Assembly (NCBI GenBank): GCA_020852835.1 | Contig: JADZAC010000073.1 | Coordinates: 1-41,607, forward strand | Source of the DNA: Flavobacteriales bacterium | GTDB lineage: Bacteria > Bacteroidota > Bacteroidia > Flavobacteriales_F > PHOS-HE28 | DNA: 41,607 nucleotides | Direction: 5' to 3' | In this document: one piece after another, positions 40,195 to 41,607 of the stretch | How the letters are laid out: each line of letters starts with the position of its first letter | How positions within the stretch are numbered: the first letter of the stretch is position 1 | Translations under genes and position numbers: made by a program | Notes under the pieces: generated by a model | Told to the model about the DNA's origin: nothing | Databases searched by the model: none | What the model saw: the letters and a program-made list of their open reading frames with translations, nothing else

Positions 40195-41351
40195 CAGTGT
40201 TCGTTGGCTGTTGTTTGGCGGTACACGGCGTCGAACCCTTGTGCCACGGCCTGCCTGCTGAAGCGCCGCCCCACGCTGGCCCGTATGGTGGCCGGTGCAT
40301 ATCGGCCGTGGTGCTGCACCATGTGCAGCATGGCATCGCACAGGGCCTGGTCGTCGGCCACGGGGATCAACAGGCCGTTGTCCGCACTGATGAATGCCTC
40401 CGGCCCCCCGCAGCGGGTGGCGATCACGGGCTTGCCGCTGGCCAGCGCCTCGCCGGTGACCACGCTGAACGTCTCGTAGTTGCTGTTGATGATCACCGTG
40501 CCGGTACGGGCCATTACCGGCAGTACGGCGGACTGCGGCAGCCGCCCATGCCAGGTGATGCGGGGGGCCAGGCCGAGTTGTTCAGCAAGGCCTTGGAGGC
40601 TGGCCCGGTCTATGCCGTCGCCCACGATCTCCAACCGCAGGTCATGTCCATGCTGCCGGGCGGCGGCCATGGCCCGCAATACGCCGCCCACGTTCTTGGT
40701 GGCGTCCACCAGATCGGCCACCACCAAAAAATGAGTGGCGGGCCCCGCTGGTGGCAAGGGAACTTCCATGCCCGGCACCACGTTGGGCACCACGGCATGG
40801 TGCCGGCCCAAGCCCGCTTGGGCCATGGCCCGGGCCAGGTGCGGGCTTACCGCCGTGGTGCACACCGCCTGCCGCAGCAGCCAGCGGTCCATCCAGCGGG
40901 CCGTCCAGGCTTGTCGTCGCCATGCGCCGTTGAGGTGTGCGCTGCTTTGCTCGCTGGCCACGAAGGGCACGTGCCAAGCGCGCGACAGAAGCCATGCCAT
41001 GTATACCGGCCGGGTGAGGATATGGGCATGGACCAGGTCGGGGCGGCCGCGCTCGCGCAGCAGTCGACCGATGCCGCTGTTCATGGCCCGGCGGTACCGC
41101 AACCAGTTCTTCAACCGCCGCAAGGGCGCCACGGGGGAAGTGCTCGGCCGGTAATGGCAGCACAGCTCCCAAGCACCGCTGGCCGTGTCCAGTACTTCCT
41201 GAAAGGGCTGGTCCAAGTTGGCCACGGGGCAGGCATAAACCACGCTCACCCGGTGCAAGGTGGCCACGGCCAACATCTGCTTGCGGATGAAATCACCAAG
41301 TTGTGGGTCGGGCAGCGCAGGATACCATTTTGGCAGAACCAGGACGTGCAT
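40194..41351 (-). CDS. GT4 family glycosyltransferase
   Basis: The 385-residue protein starts MHVLVLPKWYPALPDPQLGD (ATG 41351; TTG at 41360 is less likely). It has two Rossmann-like halves of a GT-B enzyme: the N-terminal half includes LVHAHILTRPVYMAWLLSRA, the C-terminal half HFLVVADLVDATKNVGGVLR and LRLEIVGDGIDRASLQGLAE. The E-x7-E motif ETFSVVTGE is followed by ALASGKPVIATRCGGPEAFI, typical of family 4. It should transfer a sugar from a nucleotide donor to a lipid- or glycan-bound acceptor at the inner membrane. The flippase gene follows with a one-base overlap. The tRNA-His gene is divergent, so the promoter region for both lies between. Confidence 0.92.
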   Translation of the reverse strand: MHVLVLPKWYPALPDPQLGDFIRKQMLAVATLHRVSVVYACPVANLDQPFQEVLDTASGAWELCCHYRPSTSPVAPLRRLKNWLRYRRAMNSGIGRLLRERGRPDLVHAHILTRPVYMAWLLSRAWHVPFVASEQSSAHLNGAWRRQAWTARWMDRWLLRQAVCTTAVSPHLARAMAQAGLGRHHAVVPNVVPGMEVPLPPAGPATHFLVVADLVDATKNVGGVLRAMAAARQHGHDLRLEIVGDGIDRASLQGLAEQLGLAPRITWHGRLPQSAVLPVMARTGTVIINSNYETFSVVTGEALASGKPVIATRCGGPEAFISADNGLLIPVADDQALCDAMLHMVQHHGRYAPATIRASVGRRFSRQAVAQGFDAVYRQTTANEH

Positions 41352-41385
41352 GCCGCGCAATGTAACGCGGTGCGGTGGTCCCGAT

Positions 41386-41393
41386 TATATTTG
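41386..41393 (+). promoter_or_regulatory. -7 box of tRNA-His
   Basis: TATATTTG fits the Bacteroidota consensus TAnnTTTG exactly and lies 32 bp upstream of the tRNA 5' end. A clear -33 TTG is not visible. Confidence 0.55.
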
Positions 41394-41425
41394 CGGCCCG
41401 TTTGGGCCCCGGCCTGGCGGAAATG

Positions 41426-41499
41426 GTGGATGTAGCTCAGTTGGTTAGAGCGTCGGATTGTGATTCCGAAGGTCGCCGGTTCGAGCCCGGTCTTCCACC
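41426..41499 (+). tRNA. tRNA-His (anticodon GTG)
   Basis: The 74-nt cloverleaf folds fully: D stem GCTC/GAGC, anticodon stem TCGGA/TCCGA with loop TTGTGAT, T stem GCCGG/CCGGT with TTCGAGC. The acceptor stem GTGGATG/CTTCCAC has a U-U mismatch at 6:67. G41425 supplies the extra G-1 typical of tRNA-His, opposite C73. CCA is not encoded. Confidence 0.95.
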
Positions 41500-41541
41500 C
41501 AAGGAAAGCCCCGCGAGGGGCTTTTTTCTTGGGTGGAAGAC
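41490..41541. repeat. Inverted copy of the tRNA-His tail around its terminator
   Basis: GTCTTCCACCCAAG (41490-41503) and CTTGGGTGGAAGAC (41528-41541) are perfect 14-bp inverted copies on either side of the terminator hairpin. The first includes the last 10 nt of the tRNA. Confidence 0.85.
41506..41527 (+). terminator. Rho-independent terminator of tRNA-His
   Basis: AAGCCCC/GGGGCTT form a perfect 7-bp stem with loop GCGA, running into six T residues, 7 bp after the tRNA. Confidence 0.85.
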
Positions 41542-41607
41542 AAGCCGCGCAGCGGCTGCCGGCCGCGCAGCGGGCGGTGGATCGAAGTTTATTCCGAGCG
41601 CAGCCGA

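Noticed and set aside
38417-40479. Frames overlapping the receptor and flippase genes on both strands
   Set aside because: Compositional shadows; the receptor and flippase frames have signal, membrane and family features.
41352-41360. TTG start of the glycosyltransferase at 41360
   Set aside because: ATG at 41351 gives the typical MHVLVLPKWYP start; the extra three residues add nothing.
41542-41607. Possible gene at the right edge
   Set aside because: Only GC-rich spacer with a small AGCCGC/GCGGCT hairpin; no start or frame can be supported.

Overview
The window is GC-rich and gene-dense and almost certainly comes from a member of the Bacteroidota, most likely a high-GC environmental Flavobacteriales lineage. 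The basis is seen directly: two proteins with type IX secretion (T9SS) type A tails, one with a gliding-motility type B tail, a PorP/SprF-family protein, an S46 dipeptidyl peptidase, a Bacteroidetes-type arginine decarboxylase next to a deoxyhypusine-synthase homologue, and promoter-like TAnnTTTG boxes. The exact lineage is inference.

Region by region. 1-4677 holds a partial VOC (glyoxalase-fold) protein, a small protein with a very acidic tail, a deoxyhypusine-synthase-family enzyme, a T9SS-secreted protein and arginine decarboxylase speA, all on the minus strand and pointing to polyamine metabolism. 4678-9129 holds corA and a mscS-type channel (one transcription unit), peptidase E and, divergently, an MFS transporter, separated by a 500-bp spacer with a dispersed repeat. 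9130-10356 is a patch of repeats: a RelE/ParE-type toxin-antitoxin pair between two perfect 57-bp direct repeats exactly 700 bp apart, followed by a displaced 3' end of a PorE-like gene.

10357-19298 looks like an accessory island. It carries an operon mod - fic - res (type III restriction-modification with a Fic AMP-transferase gene between the two subunits), a VapBC45-like toxin-antitoxin pair (PIN-like toxin, DUF433 antitoxin), two small proteins in an AT-richer pocket and an unrecognised 368-residue protein. Two separate 3'-end duplications mark it. About 355 bp of the 3' end of the intact PorE-like gene (19299-21233) reappears at 10001-10356, directly against the res stop codon, and about 170 bp covering the 3' end of the 368-residue gene reappears at 16943-17118. 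The mod reading frame itself contains three palindromic repeats and a tRNA-Ser-like tail, all in frame.

19299-25800 is a T9SS cassette with ATGA overlaps: a large type B adhesin-like protein, a PorP/SprF-family protein and a TPR/PD40/OmpA protein. 25980-36122 carries an S46 dipeptidyl peptidase with DPP11-type specificity residues, pterin carbinolamine dehydratase, a DUF1573 protein, a C-terminal processing peptidase, a MORN-like secreted protein overlapping pbpC, a secreted lysyl-endopeptidase-like protease and a small exported protein. 36154-41351 runs glycosyltransferase - flippase - TonB-dependent receptor - TMEM220-like protein on the minus strand. The window ends with tRNA-His, its terminator and an inverted copy of the tRNA tail.

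Most promising for follow-up: the Fic-containing type III R-M operon, the repeated 3'-end-duplication geometry of the island, and the tolerance of mod for in-frame palindromic repeats.
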